NCBI RefSeq assembly: GCF_963576675.1
Contig: NC_088911.1
Location: 29,310,501-29,374,500, forward strand
Length of the DNA: 64,000 nucleotides
Source of the DNA: Euphorbia lathyris
Lineage: Eukaryota > Streptophyta > Magnoliopsida > Malpighiales > Euphorbiaceae
Direction of reading: 5' to 3'
Shown: one piece after another, positions 46,773-59,600 of the stretch
Layout of the letters: each line of letters begins with the position of its first letter
Position numbering within the stretch: the stretch's first letter is position 1
Position numbers and translations under genes: made by a program
The notes under the pieces: generated by a model
What the model was told of the DNA's origin: nothing
Database searches by the model: none
The model's input: the letters and a program-made list of their open reading frames with translations, nothing else

Positions 46773-49700
46773 TTAATCAGTAATACGATACCTGCTATGT
46801 AGTGTGTATTTGACAACCTCATAAAATGAAACCACAATGCCAACAGAAGGGCCAGCTCGAGCAACACGAGGACCTACTCCTGTGAACAGTCCCTTCAATC
46901 CTCCATCCCTGTTTTTCCCATTCCCAGAAAAAAGCAGTTCTATCATATTGATGATAACACTCAATAATTGGCCAAAAGTGAATTACAACTTAACTAATTT
47001 GGATGTTAAGAATGTCAGCCAAACATAACCAAAGCATACTCAGTCAACCAAAAACATAAAATCCAACCTAACTTCACAATAATTGTGGATAAGGATAGTA
47101 GATAATAATATCATTGAGGACCACCTCTTTACGTTTCTGCCTAAATAAGAGGTGCAATTGATACTTGATCCTTACCACCTTAAACAGGTGGAATGTGGAG
47201 CATGAATTTTGTACATAGCATTACTGACTGCACCACAATAGAAACCGAAACACAGTGACCTTACAGGACCATCTGTCCCATGCTATCAGCATATAAGACT
47301 TCTTGCATCATTAATGTTTGACATTCCAAGAGTTAATACCATGTGCCAGCTTGGGGTGAATAATCAATTGGAACGAGTAATGTGAACCTAACAATTTTAC
47401 TATTCCCTCCAGCCCATGAATATAGGCAAAAATTCACATTTTTCACGTCCCATAAACAGGGGCGGAGCCAGCTCACGCCCCAGGGGCCCGAAGCCCCCGC
47501 AGCCACCGGCTCCGCCCTTGACTCAAATAACTTAATTTCTAAATTAAATTTTATAAAAATTATAAATAATTTATAGCTAAAAATAAAGAGGTGTAAAAAT
47601 GTTATAATTTTTAGACAACGTACCAAAACCACGAAGTTTTAGCGTGTTGGAAGCTAAAAAATTGTTTGACCAGCCCGTGGGCTGGACTTCGAAAAATTAC
47701 TCCCAATGACAAAGCTAAAATTAACCCCCCAAGTATAGATTCCTGGCTCCGCCAGTGCCCATAAAATAGGCATAACTCCTCTTTTAACTACAAATGACCA
47801 CCACTTTCCTACTATACCCCTATTTATTATGGTTTAAGATTACTAAGTATAAAATAAAATAAATGCTCTGTTCATTAAAACATTTCATTAATTGAGGGTG
47901 TTTATTAGGAAAATATCAATAATATTTAATGTTTTTCTTGTTAAGTGTGCAGACACATTTTTGCTTATACTCGTGAGACACGGATAAAGAATGGGACTTC
48001 TTAACCAAATATTGGCTCCTTTAGTAAGTTCCATCAGCTTAGTACCTATAAAATCTACAATAACTGCACAAATGTGTGCTTCTCTATATAGGTAACTCTC
48101 CTATGTAGAACAGCACTTGTAGAACAGTCTTTAGGCCAGGTATTTACATATGATATGAGCAATTTTCACATTAATTCTGGAATATATGGGCACAAACCCA
48201 ATAAATAATAAAAAAAGAAACCCAGAAACACATGGGAATGGCTTTTATAGAAAAGAGAACTCGTCTATTTCATATAAAATAAAACACTATAAGAGCAACA
48301 TACCTCCAGATTTCCTGCAACGTTTGTCTTGTAGTCATACTTAATGCCCTAGCTGGATCCTTCTATTGGTTGCAAAAGAAAAATAGAACAGGTTAGTAAC
48401 AAATCTCAAATTTATATCAAAAGTTGAGTAACTAAGTTATTTGGAAGCCAATCCATTCTTGCTGTCCAAATGAAACTTTCCTGTGCCATTTTCAATATTT
48501 AAAATTTTCTGGTGTTTCAATTTCAGCCAAAAATACGAACTGTCATCATCATCCCAGTATTAAGTTTTACTCCTAAGCTCAATCACAGAATATGGTATCA
48601 TTTCTCTACAAAGAGCATTGAAATAGTGCTAAAAGACACCCTATTCTATCAACTTATAGGAGTTAAAGGAATCGCCATGCACTAAATATACATATCAACT
48701 CAATGTCCAGCTGAATATGAGATGCCTTTACAATAGTAGTCATTATTAATCCCATATGAAACACTTCATTGACCACAAATATCTACCTAGCCGTCTCCAT
48801 ACATAGTTTCATGATTTAGTTCTTCAGAAAGCAGGGTCAAGCCCAAAAAATACCTAGTTAAAAAACTGCAGACGAGTTTTGAAAAAGGCTGGAGTCGGAG
48901 TATTACCTCTATCTGCCTTCGGGTCCTTGCAACATCTAATGGACAAGTAGCAGCAGCTGCAAGAGTTCCTGCGAAAAAACCAGCAGAGAAATTTGCTCCA
49001 AGGACTGTGGATGCACTGGAGTTACCATCAACTAGAGCAAGAATATGTCTCCTGGTCTTTAGAGTATACAAAACAAAAAGCATTATTGAGTTTGTTATTT
49101 GTGGTGGATCCAAAAACTTTAGTGGTTAAGGTCTAATTCATAGAGATAGAGGACTCACAGGCTCAAGGGTTGACCAGCAGATAGCAGAGAAGGGAACATC
49201 ACGAGCAAGTTGTGCTCCAAGACCAGTCCATAAGATGCGATAACTTTGCACTATTGTTAATAGCAGTTAAGTTAACAAATTAGAATGAAAGAGAAATCAG
49301 CTAACCCAATCAGGATTTTAGGAGTCGAGTCAACTTACACTTTTGAAGGCCGTTTGCGCTCCTCACTGGATTGATCATCTCAACTAGCGTTTTCAATACT
49401 CCTGGAGGCTTAACACTATTTTGGATTTCTTTAAACGCCTAAAAGGAGCATGCCATAATCAAAAGAAGTTGAATAAGAAACTCTTTCACTATAATAGATA
49501 ATACTTTCAATTAGAATAGCAGAAGAAATAGCCAACAAATCTTCATAATAAACAAAAGCAGAATAATTCTGAATACTTTGGACAGAAAGCAATTTCAACA
49601 AAGCAAATAAACGCAGTCCATAGTTGGCTCAGGATAAACATGCTCTTTATGGTTATATTATGTCACTCTTCTTAGAGAATATCAGCAAGTTACTCTAAAT

Positions 49701-51761
49701 GTATCATTATGATCACGCCTTTTTAAGAAAATAAGGCAACACCACCGATTATTAACATATTTTAGAGAGATTGATGTCCTGGCATTGGACAAAATGTTCT
49801 TCAGATATGTGATGTTTACAGAAAAATGAAAGGTAAATGCATCATAAATACACAAAAAATAAAGTTCGTGCGTCAGAAATACCAAACTAGTCGATGACCA
49901 ACTTTAGGAGCAGGATACTGGGAAAGAACGTGAGAAACAAGCCAAATACCTGCATACGAGTTCTTGCTAACTCCATAGGGTAACAAGTAACACAGGCCAA
50001 TGAGCGTGCGACTGAACCTGCAACTAATGGTACATATGGTGTCAAGACTGGAGCATTACGGGCTGCAAAGTCTTCCATCAAATTCAGGAAAACATCATAA
50101 CAAGGCAAATAGATCCCCACCTGGTTGGCAATAAGGAAGAATGAGAATCAACTAAAATATTTCTTATTAGCAACCTTAGGACAATATCAAGAATGCACTT
50201 GATTTACAACAAACAGCAACGACAAAGAAGTGTATCTTACAGTTGGTACTGCCAGGGCTAAGCTTGCATATGTGCCTCTCCAGAGTGTTCCAAATCCTTC
50301 CTGCAGAAACTCACCACTATGAAGCCTTTGAATAAGTAGGTGCTCAAAAAACAAATTTAAAAACATAGGAAATAAGCACACATAACAAGATAAAAGAAAT
50401 TCCTTAGAACCATGATTAATGGTTTAGATTTCATCATGCTAGTAGTGCAATGCAATTGATGAACTTAGTTTTCATACAAAAATTTGCCAGTGAATATGCT
50501 TCTGAAGTTCCCTTAGTGAATTTTTTATTTTGCAAATATTACTGTGAGCTATCCACGTTTAGCAGAGGAGATTTTTTGGTCTCTCACCTCCCAAATTATC
50601 AAAAATCAAAACAGAAATGAAGAGTTAGCAGAAAATTAATGAGAAGAAATCTCCTTCAAACTCTCCAATCCTAGATGTATAAACACAGCCAAGATGAGGA
50701 TTGTGTTTCCAAAACAATGACAGAAACATATAGGTTGCATATTCCTCTAGATAACGGAAAAAGGCCAGCTTATAACAGTGTTCATCAATTAGAAGGATTT
50801 TCCTTTGAACATAGATACATAGAACATTAATTAGACCATAAGGAACATACACGGAATCCAATTAATATGAATATATCATCAGAAAGATTTTGAAACCCAA
50901 TAAACCCAATTTTTCCATTGATTAGAATAAGTATGTGCAGCTTGCGAAAATTTACCAACCTGGCGGGTGACTTTAGAAAAGACATCCAGCGTTCCCTTAT
51001 ATCTGTTACATTCTGAAACGCATATAGGTTCTGAACCAGCGGCGGTGTTTCTCACGTTTGGAAGCATCTGCAAACAAAGTTACAACCACAAGTAAAATCA
51101 TTCAGAACAAGACTAAGCAATTACATAATGAAATCCTGCATAGACCAAAAAAAGAGAGAGAGAACACTAAGCATACCGTATTTGTTTCCAAACATGTTCC
51201 ACATAATTTCGGAATTCCAGCAGCCTGTGCTTGCAATCTTGTCTATATAGGAAACAAAATGGGGCAAAAAGAAATGCATACTTGCATCAATTTATTGCTA
51301 TGAAAAATTTGAAAAGGAGAACCATAACACACGCTAATAAGCAGTGACAGAAAGCCAATTATAAGCTAAGCACATGCAGGCTTGACAATTTTGTTTATTC
51401 AATTCAATCAAATGCGAAACTCATCCGGTTTCCTTCAATCCAAGGAAAAGTAGAAATCTATTCAGAAAAAAAGAAGGAACAAAATTGTCGAGCAAGATAA
51501 AGGAAAATTAGTAGATACCTTAGCGACATCAAGAGGATTGACAATGATGGCGGAGACAACGGCGGCACCAGCTGCAGAGAAAGCACGCTCTAGAAAACCC
51601 AAATTGGCATCAGAGGACATCGATTTGGAATTATCAGTTGAAGCTTCTTTAGAACTGAACATAGACTCTGAAACGGATGAAACGTCAGCGTCAAGATCGA
51701 CTCTGGATGCTGCAGCGGCGTTCTTCCATGAATGTAGGCTCGGCCTTGACCCTCCCACCAT
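46773..51761 (-). CDS. MTM1: Mitochondrial carrier, MTM1 / SLC25A39-40 type
   Basis: Ten exons, in transcript order 51519-51761, 51177-51242, 50960-51067, 50241-50300, 49950-50120, 49341-49438, 49159-49243, 48907-49056, 48304-48362 and 46773-46908, splice in frame to 391 residues. Three carrier repeats show the family signature: 'NPLDVAKTRLQ', 'YPMELARTRMQ' and 'CPLDVARTRRQ'. Later blocks 'LWTGLGAQLARDVPFSAICW' and 'GLFTGVGPRVARAG' also fit. The N-terminal ~50 residues are polar and may aid import. The first matrix loop has four cysteines (C95, C98, C119, C123). MTM1 proteins sit in the inner mitochondrial membrane and are linked to manganese-SOD activation in plants and yeast. The animal relatives are linked to glutathione import. 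Intron 9 (1395 bp) holds a 301-bp hAT MITE. Confidence 0.95.
47457..47757. mobile_element. hAT-type MITE in MTM1 intron 9, 301 bp
   Basis: The ends are 'caggggcggagccag' and 'ctggctccgccagtg', imperfect inverted repeats. The flanks carry a perfect 8-bp duplication 'cccataaa' (47449-47456 and 47758-47765). The interior is AT-rich, with no coding capacity. It is far from the splice sites. Confidence 0.85.
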
Positions 51762-52140
51762 TTACCGATTTTCCTTATTTAGATTTATTCCCCGCAATTA
51801 CCAAAAAAAGAAAGAGAAAAAAGAAAGAAAAGCATAACAAATTAAATTGTGTGATGCAAGAGGCAAAGTTTGACACTCTATGCCTGCTGGTAATTGTTCT
51901 AGAGGTTTCTAATTATGCATGCAAAAATACGAAAGGAGAGGAAAAAGAAGAGAAAATGAATCGTGGCGTGGAAATAAGGGCGCCAAACAATTGGAGCAGC
52001 TCAATCCTCACTCGAGACAAGAGAGAGGCGGTCACCGTAATCGGAATTTGGGCCCAGCAAACCGTATTTTAGTCCAACCCATTGCCCGACCCATTATTTC
52101 ACGGCTTAGAGGGATAAAAAAAAAAAAAAAGACTTAGGAC
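51762..52140 (-). promoter_or_regulatory. MTM1 leader and promoter region
   Basis: Read on the minus strand, the bases before the ATG are C/T-rich leader sequence. A GGGCCCA-type site II motif lies at about 52047-52054 and further 'gggt(c/t)ggg' motifs near 52070-52095, as in many plant genes for mitochondrial proteins. No TATA box was found. Confidence 0.5.
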
Positions 52141-52250
52141 ATCTGGCACGCCAAGGCAGGAATAAAAATTGAATTAAGCATCAATTTAGCTCTTCAAGTT
52201 TGTTAGAAATATCATTTTAGTCCAAAATCAACCTGGCCTATTAATATATT

Positions 52251-52741
52251 GGCTTAATATATCATTTGTCCACTGAACTTGTCCAAAATGGTTGATTGCC
52301 TCCTGAACTTTCAAAGTGTCTCGATAGTCTCCTGAACTTGTATAAAATGTAATCAATTAATCATTCGGTTATAAAAAAGTAAGTCAAATGTGGAAAATAT
52401 ATTACACGTACCTTAGAATGTTATTAAATACTTCATAAAATAGATTAAAACATGTTTAAAAAGAATTTCTTAATTATTCAACTATAAAACATTTTCTTCT
52501 CTAATATTATAATCGCATACCCCGACCTTGGTCGTTTTACTTTTTAAGATGCGTGCAACATATCTTCCGCATTTAACTTATTTTTTTAAACCAAGTGATT
52601 AATTGATTACATTTTATGCAAGTTCAAGGGGCTAACTGAATATTTTATGTAAGTTCAGGGAGCTATCAAGACACTTTGAAAGTTCAGGGGGCCAATCAAT
52701 CATTTTGGACAAGTTCAGGAGGACAAATGATGTATTAAGCC
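52251..52741. mobile_element. MULE-type MITE family copy 3, 491 bp
   Basis: Ends 'ggcttaatatatcatttgtc' and 'acaaatgatgtattaagcc', with the same internal wording as 33556-34067. The flanks share only 'tatatt', so the target duplication is decayed or the left base run has shifted. Confidence 0.75.
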
Positions 52742-52907
52742 TATATTCCTTCAACTTAGGCATAACATCCAATTTAGTCCCCAAATTATTCCTCCAAAAT
52801 CAATTAGCTCCCTATTCTTTCAAAACAATCAATCAAACCCTTATCCAATTTTTAATCCCCAATTCACCCCTCACTCAAGACACCGTTAACATATTTTGCA
52901 TTTTAAA

Positions 52908-53115
52908 GGCCCATTTGTTTTATTTACGGTTTGTTGTTGTTGTTTGCTGTTACGGTTTGCTATTTGCTGTTGGAATTGCTGCTTTTCTAAATACATAGAT
53001 TCCCTACTTTTGTAAAATGACAAACAAAAGATCACTAACCAAACATCTAAAACTCTCTCTTTTAAAGTGAAAAAGCAAACATGAGCATGAAAAGTAACTA
53101 CCAAACACCCCTATG
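52908..53115. repeat. hAT-like MITE, second copy of the 34784-34995 family
   Basis: Left end 'ggcccatttgttttatttac', right end 'gtaactaccaaacacccct'. The interior has 'gctgttggaattgctgcttt' and 'aagtgaaaaagcaaacatga', closely matching the copy at 34784-34995. Confidence 0.6.
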
Positions 53116-53404
53116 AGTTTGTGGAATAAAAGAAAAACTGAATAGTTAATTAAAAAGTAAGGGTTTCAACTGTTAAAATAATAATTAATGATAAAAAGCA
53201 TTTAGAGTGCCTTGATCTTTTATTCTTTGGTTCATAGTAAATTCTATGTTTATTATGTTGAAAAAAAAGTATTCATACTTTGTTTTAGTATCTAATAGTA
53301 ATTAGACATGTGTTAATAAAAATAAGGTTAACTAAAATTAATAAAAAAGGTAACATGCTATATATCAGGTAATATTAATAATGGAAATTTTAAAGATTAT
53401 TAAT

Positions 53405-53665
53405 TACAAGGTAAATAATATATTAGTCTCTATATTTTAATTTAATTACTATTTAGTCATTATATGTTAATAACACACTATTTAGTCCTTAATTTTAAGC
53501 TCAATTCAACAGTTTAGTCCCTTGTAGATAGATTAATATGTTGAATAATTTAAAAATTTAACTGACAAAACTGTTAATCAAAATTAAAAATAAGAAGTAA
53601 ACAATATATTATTAAAATACGAAAACTAAACAATATGTTAGATATTTAACATAGGGATTGATAAA
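53405..53665. repeat. Diverged MITE related to 18805-19365
   Basis: 'aatatattagtctctatatt' and 'aacacactatttagtcctt' repeat the arm wording of the element at 18805-19365. An inverted counterpart ends near 53660 ('aaaactaaacaatatgttag'). Its right side directly abuts the satellite array. Confidence 0.5.
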
Positions 53666-56600
53666 ATAAAAATTTTACGTAAAACTCTATTTTCACAAGG
53701 TTTGTGAATTTGTTTCTCCTAAAATAAAAAGGAAACCTAAATTTAGCAAAAGTATACGTAAATTATATCTAAAAATAAAATATTTACGTAAAGTTTAAAT
53801 GTTTTACGTAAAACACTAATTTTCATAAGGTTTGTCTATTTTTTCTCCTAAAATAACAAGGTTATGTAAATTTAGTCAAACCTTACGTAAATTATGTCTA
53901 AAAATAAAAGATTTCCGTAAAATTCATAGGTTTTACGTAGAACTCTATTTTCACAAGGTTTGTGAATTTTTTTTCTTCTAAAATAAAAAGGTTCAGTAAA
54001 TTTAGTCAAACTATACGTAAATTATATCTAAAAATAAAATATTTACGTAAAGTTCAATGTTTTACGTAAAACTCTAATTTTCACAATGTTTGTGGATTTT
54101 TCTCCTAAAGTAAAAGGGCTACGTAAATTTAGTCAAACCTTATGTAAATTATGTCTAAAAATAAAAGATTTACGTAAAATTCATAGATTTTACGTAAAAC
54201 TATATTTTCACAAGGTTTGTGAATTTTTTTATCCTAAAATAAAAAGGTTACGTAAATTTCGTCAAACTATACGTAAATTATATCTAAAAATAAACTCTTT
54301 ACGTAAAGTTCAAAGGTTTTATGTAAAACTCTAATTTTCACAATGTTTGTGGATTTTTCACCTAAAGTAAAAGAGCTACGTAAATTTAGTCAAACCTTAC
54401 GTAAATTATGTCTAAAAATAAAAGATTTACGTAAAATTCATAGGTTTTACGTAAAACTCTATTTTCACAAGGTTTGTAGATTTTTCTCCTAAAGTAAAAG
54501 GGTTATGTAAATTTAGTCAAATCTTACGTAAACTATGTCTAAAAATAAGAGATTTACGTAAAATTCATAGGTTTTAGGTAAAACTCTATTTTCACAAGCT
54601 TTGTGAATTTTTTTCTCCTAAAATAAAAAGGTTACCTAAATTTAGTCAAACTATACGTAAATTATATCTAAAAATAAAATCTTTACGTAAAGTTCAAAGG
54701 TTTTACGTAAAACTCTAATTTTCACTTGTGGATTTTTTTCGTAAAGTAAAAGGGCTACGTAAATTCAGTCAAACCTTATGTAAATTATGTCTAAAAATAA
54801 AAGATTTACGTAAAATTCATAGGTTTTACGTAAAACTCTATTATCACAAGGTTTGTGAATTTTTTTATCCTAAAATAAAAAGGTTACGTAAATTTGGTTA
54901 AACTATACGTAAATTATATCTAAAAATAAAATCTTTACGTAAAGTTCAAAAGTTTTACGTAAAACTCTAATTTTCACAATGTTTGTGGATTTTTCTCCTA
55001 AAGTAAAAGGGCTACGTAAATTTAGTCAAACCTTACGCAAATTATGTCTAAAAATAAAAGATTTACGTAAAATTCATTGGTTTTACGTAAAACTCTATTT
55101 TCACAAGGTTTGTTGATTTTTCTCCTAAAGTAAAGGGGTTACGTAAATTTAGTCAAATCTTACGTAAATTATGTCTAAAAATAAGAGATTTACGTAAAAT
55201 TCATAGGTTTTACGTAAAACTCTATTTTCACAAGCTTTGTGAATTTTTTTCTCCTAAAATAAAAAGGTTACCTAAATTTAGTCAAACTATACGTAAATTA
55301 TATCTAAAAATAAAATCTTTACGTAAAGTTCAAAGGTTTTACGTAAAACTCTAATTTTCACAATGTTTGTGGATTTTTCTGGTAAAGTAAAAGGGCTACG
55401 TAAATTTAGTCAAACATTATGTAAATTATGTCTAAAAATAAAAGATTTACGTAAACTTCATAGGTTTTACGTAAAACTCTATTTTCACAAGGTTTGTAAA
55501 TTTGTTTCTCCTAAAATAAAAAGGCAACCTAAATTTAGCAAAACTATACGTAAATTATATCTAAAAATAAAATATTTGCGTAAAGTTTAAATGTTTTACG
55601 TAAAACACTAAATTTTGCAAGGTTTGTGGATTTTTTCTTCTAAAATAACAAGGTTATGTAAATTTAGTCAAACCTTACATAAATTATGTCTAAAAATAAA
55701 AGATTTACGTAAAATTCATAGGTTTTACGTAAAATTCATAGGTTTTAGGTAAAACTCTATTTTCACTAGGTTTATGAATTTTTTTTATCCTAAAATAAAA
55801 AGGTTACGTAAATTTGGTCAAACTATAGGTAAATTATATCTAAAAATAAAATCTTTACGTAAAGTTCAAAGGTTTTACATAAAACTCTAATTTTCACACT
55901 GTTTGTGGATTTTTCTCCTAAAGTAAAAGGGCTACGTAAATTTAGTCAAACATTATGTAAATTATGTCTAAAAATAAAAGATTTACGTAAAATTCATAGG
56001 CTTTACGTAAAACTCTATTTTCACAAGGTTTGTGAATTTTTTTATCCTAAAATAAAAAGGTTACGTAAATTTGGTCAAACTATACGTAAATTATATCTAA
56101 AAATAAAATCTTTACATGAAGTTCAAAGGTTTTACGTAAAACTCTAATTTTCACAATATTTGTGAATTTTTTTCCTAAAGTAAAAGGGCTACGTAAATTT
56201 AGTCAAACCTTACGTAAATTATGTCTAAAAATAAAAGATTTACGTAAAATTCATAGGTTTTACGTAAAACTCTATTTTCACAAGGTTTGTGAATTTTCTT
56301 CTCCTAAAATAAAAAGGTTACGTAAATTTAGTCAAACTATACGTAAATTATATCTAAAAATAACATATTTACGTAAAGTTTAAAGGTTTTACGTAAAACT
56401 CTAATTTTCACAATGTTTGTGAATTTATTCTCCTAAAGTAAAAGGGTTACATAAAATATATAGGTTTTACGTAAAACTTTACTTTCACAAGGTTTGTGAA
56501 TTTTTTCTCCTAAAATAAAAAGGTTACGTAAATTTAGTCAAACTATACGTAATTATATCTAAAAATAAAATATTTACGTAAAGTTCAATTTTTTAAATAA

Positions 56601-59600
56601 AACTCTAATTTTCAAAAGGTTTGTGGATTTTTTCTCCTAAAATAACAAGGTTACATAAATTTAGTCAAACCTTACGAAAATTATGTCTAAAAATAAAAGA
56701 TTTACGTAAAATTCATAGGTTTTACGTAAAGCTCTATTTTCACAAGGTTTGTGAATTTTTTTCTTCTAAAATGAAAAGGTTCAGTAAATTTAGTCAAACT
56801 ATAGGTAAATTATATCTAAAAATAAAATATTTACGTAAAGTTCAAAGGTTTTACGTAAAACTCTAATTTTCACAATGTTTGTGGATTTTTATCCTAAAGT
56901 AAAAGGGCTACGTAAATTTAGTCAAACCTTATGTAAATTATATCTAAAAATAAAAGATTTAGGTAAAATTCATAGGTTTTACGTAAAACTCTATTTTCAC
57001 AAGGTTTGTGATTTTTTTATCCTAAAATAAAAAGGTTACGTAAATTTGGTCAAACTATACGCAAATTATATCTAAAAATAAAATCTTTACGTAAAGTTCA
57101 AAAGTTTTACGTAAAACTCTAATTTTCACAATGTTTGTGGATTTTTCTCCTAAAGTAAAAGGGCTACGTAAATTTAGTCAAACCTTACGTAAATTATGTC
57201 TAAAAATAAATGATTTAGGTAAAATTCATAGGTTTTACGTAAAACTCTATTTTCACAAGGTTTGTGGATTTTTCTCCTAAAGTAAAAGGGTTACGTAAAT
57301 TTAGTCAAATCTTACGTAAATTATTTCTAAAAATAAGAGATTTACGTAAAATTCATAGGTTTTACGTAAAACTCTATTTTCACAAGCTTTGTGAATTTTT
57401 TTCTCCTAAAATAAAAAGGTTACCTAAATTTAGTCAAACTATACGTAAATTATATCTAAAAATAAAATCTTTACGTAAAGTTCAAAGGTTTTACGTAAAA
57501 CTCTAATTTTCACAATGTTTGTGGATTTTTCTCGTAAAATAAAAGAGCTACGTAAATTTAGTCCAACCTTATGTAAATTATGTTTAAAAATAAAAGATTT
57601 ACGTAAAATTCATAGGTTTTACGTAAAACTCTATTTTCACAAGGTTTGTGAATTTGTTTATCCTAAAATAAAAAGGTTACGTAAATTTGGTTAAACTATA
57701 CGTAAATTATATCTAAAAATAAAATCTTTACGTAAAGTTCAAAGGTTTTACATAAAACTCTAATTTTCACAATGTTTGTGGATTTTTCTCCTAAAGTAAA
57801 AGAGCTACGTAAATTTAGTCAAACCTTATGTAAATTATGTCTAAAAATAAAAGATTTACGTAAAATTCATAGGTTTTACGTAAAACTCTATTTTCACAGA
57901 GTTTGTGAATTTTTTTATCCTAAAATAAAAAGGTTACGTAAATTTGGTTAAACTATACGTAAATTATATCTAAAAATAAAATCTTTACGTAAAGTTCAAA
58001 GGTTTTACGTAAAACTCTAACTTTCACAATGTTTGTGGATTTTTCTCATAAAGTAAAAGGGCTACGTAAATTTAGTCAAACCTTATGTAAATTATGTCTA
58101 AAAATAAAAGATTTACATAAAATTCATAGGTTTTACGTAAAACTATATTTTCACAAGGTTTGTGAATTTTTTTTATCCTAAAATAAAAAGGCTACATAAA
58201 TTTGGTCAAACTATACGTAAATTATATCTAAAAATAAAATCTTTACGCAAAGTTTAAAGGTTTTAAGTAAAACTCCAATTTTCAAAATGTATGTGGATTT
58301 TTCTCCTAAAGTAAAAGGGCTGCGTAAATTTAGTCAAACCTTACGTAAATTATGTCTAAAAATAAAAGATTTATGTAAAGTTCAAATGTTTTACGTAAAA
58401 CTCTAATTTTCACAATGTTTGTGGATTTTTCTCCTAAAATAAAAGGGTTACGTAAATTTAGTCAAACCTTACGTAAATTATGTCTAAAAATAAAAGATTT
58501 ACGTAAAATATATAGGTTTTACATAAAAGTTTGATTTCACAAGGTTTGTGAATTTTTTCTCCTAAAATAAAAAGGTTACGTACATTTAGTCAAACTATAC
58601 GTAATTATATCTAAAAATAAAATATTTACGTAAAGTTCAAATTTTTTACGTAAAACTCTAATTTTCACAAGGTTTGTGGATTTTTTCTCCTAAAATAACA
58701 AGGTTACGTAAATTTAGTCAAACCTTACGAAAATTATGTCTAAAAATAAAAGATTTACGTAAAATTCATAGGTTTTACGTAAAACTCTATTTTCACAAGG
58801 TTTGTGAATTTTTTTCTTCTAAAATAAAAAGGTTCAGTAAATTTAGTCAAACTATACGTAAATTATATCTAAAAATAAAATATTTACGTAAAGTCCAAAG
58901 GTTTTACGTAAAACTCTAATTTTCACAAGGTTTTTGGATATTTTTTCCTAAAGTAAAAGGGTTACGTAAATTTAGTCAAATCTTACGTAAATTATGTCTA
59001 AAAATAAGAGATTTACGTAAAATTCATAGGTTTTACGTAAAACTCTATTTTCACAAGTTTTGTGAATTTTTTTCTCCTAAAATAAAAGGTTACGTAAATT
59101 TGGTCAAACTATACGAAAATTATATCTAAAAATAAAATCTTTACGTAAAGTTCAAAGGTTTTACGTAAAACTCTAAATTTCACAATGTTTGTGGATTTTT
59201 CTCCTAAAGTAAAAGGGTTACGTAAATTTAATCATATCTTACATAAATTATGTCTAAAAATAAGAGATTTACTTAAAATTCATAGGTTTTACGTAAAACT
59301 CTATTTTCACAAGCTTTGTGAATTTTTTTCTCCTAAAATAAAAAGGTTACCTAAATTTAGTCAAACTATACGTAAATTATGTCTAAAAATAAAATATTTA
59401 CGTAAAGTTCAAACGTTTTACGTAAAACTCTAATTTTCACAAGATTTGTGGATTTTTTCTCCTAAAATAAAAAGGTTACATAAATTTAGTTAAACCTTAT
59501 GTAAATTATGTCTAAAAATAAAATATTTACGTAAAATTCATAGGTTTTACGTAAAACTCTTTTTTCACAAGGTTTGTGAATTTTTTTCATCTAAAATAAA

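Noticed and set aside
51538..52072. Plus-strand frames opposite MTM1 exon 1 and its leader
   Set aside because: They mirror the antisense of a real exon, and the overlap with the carrier's first codons explains them.
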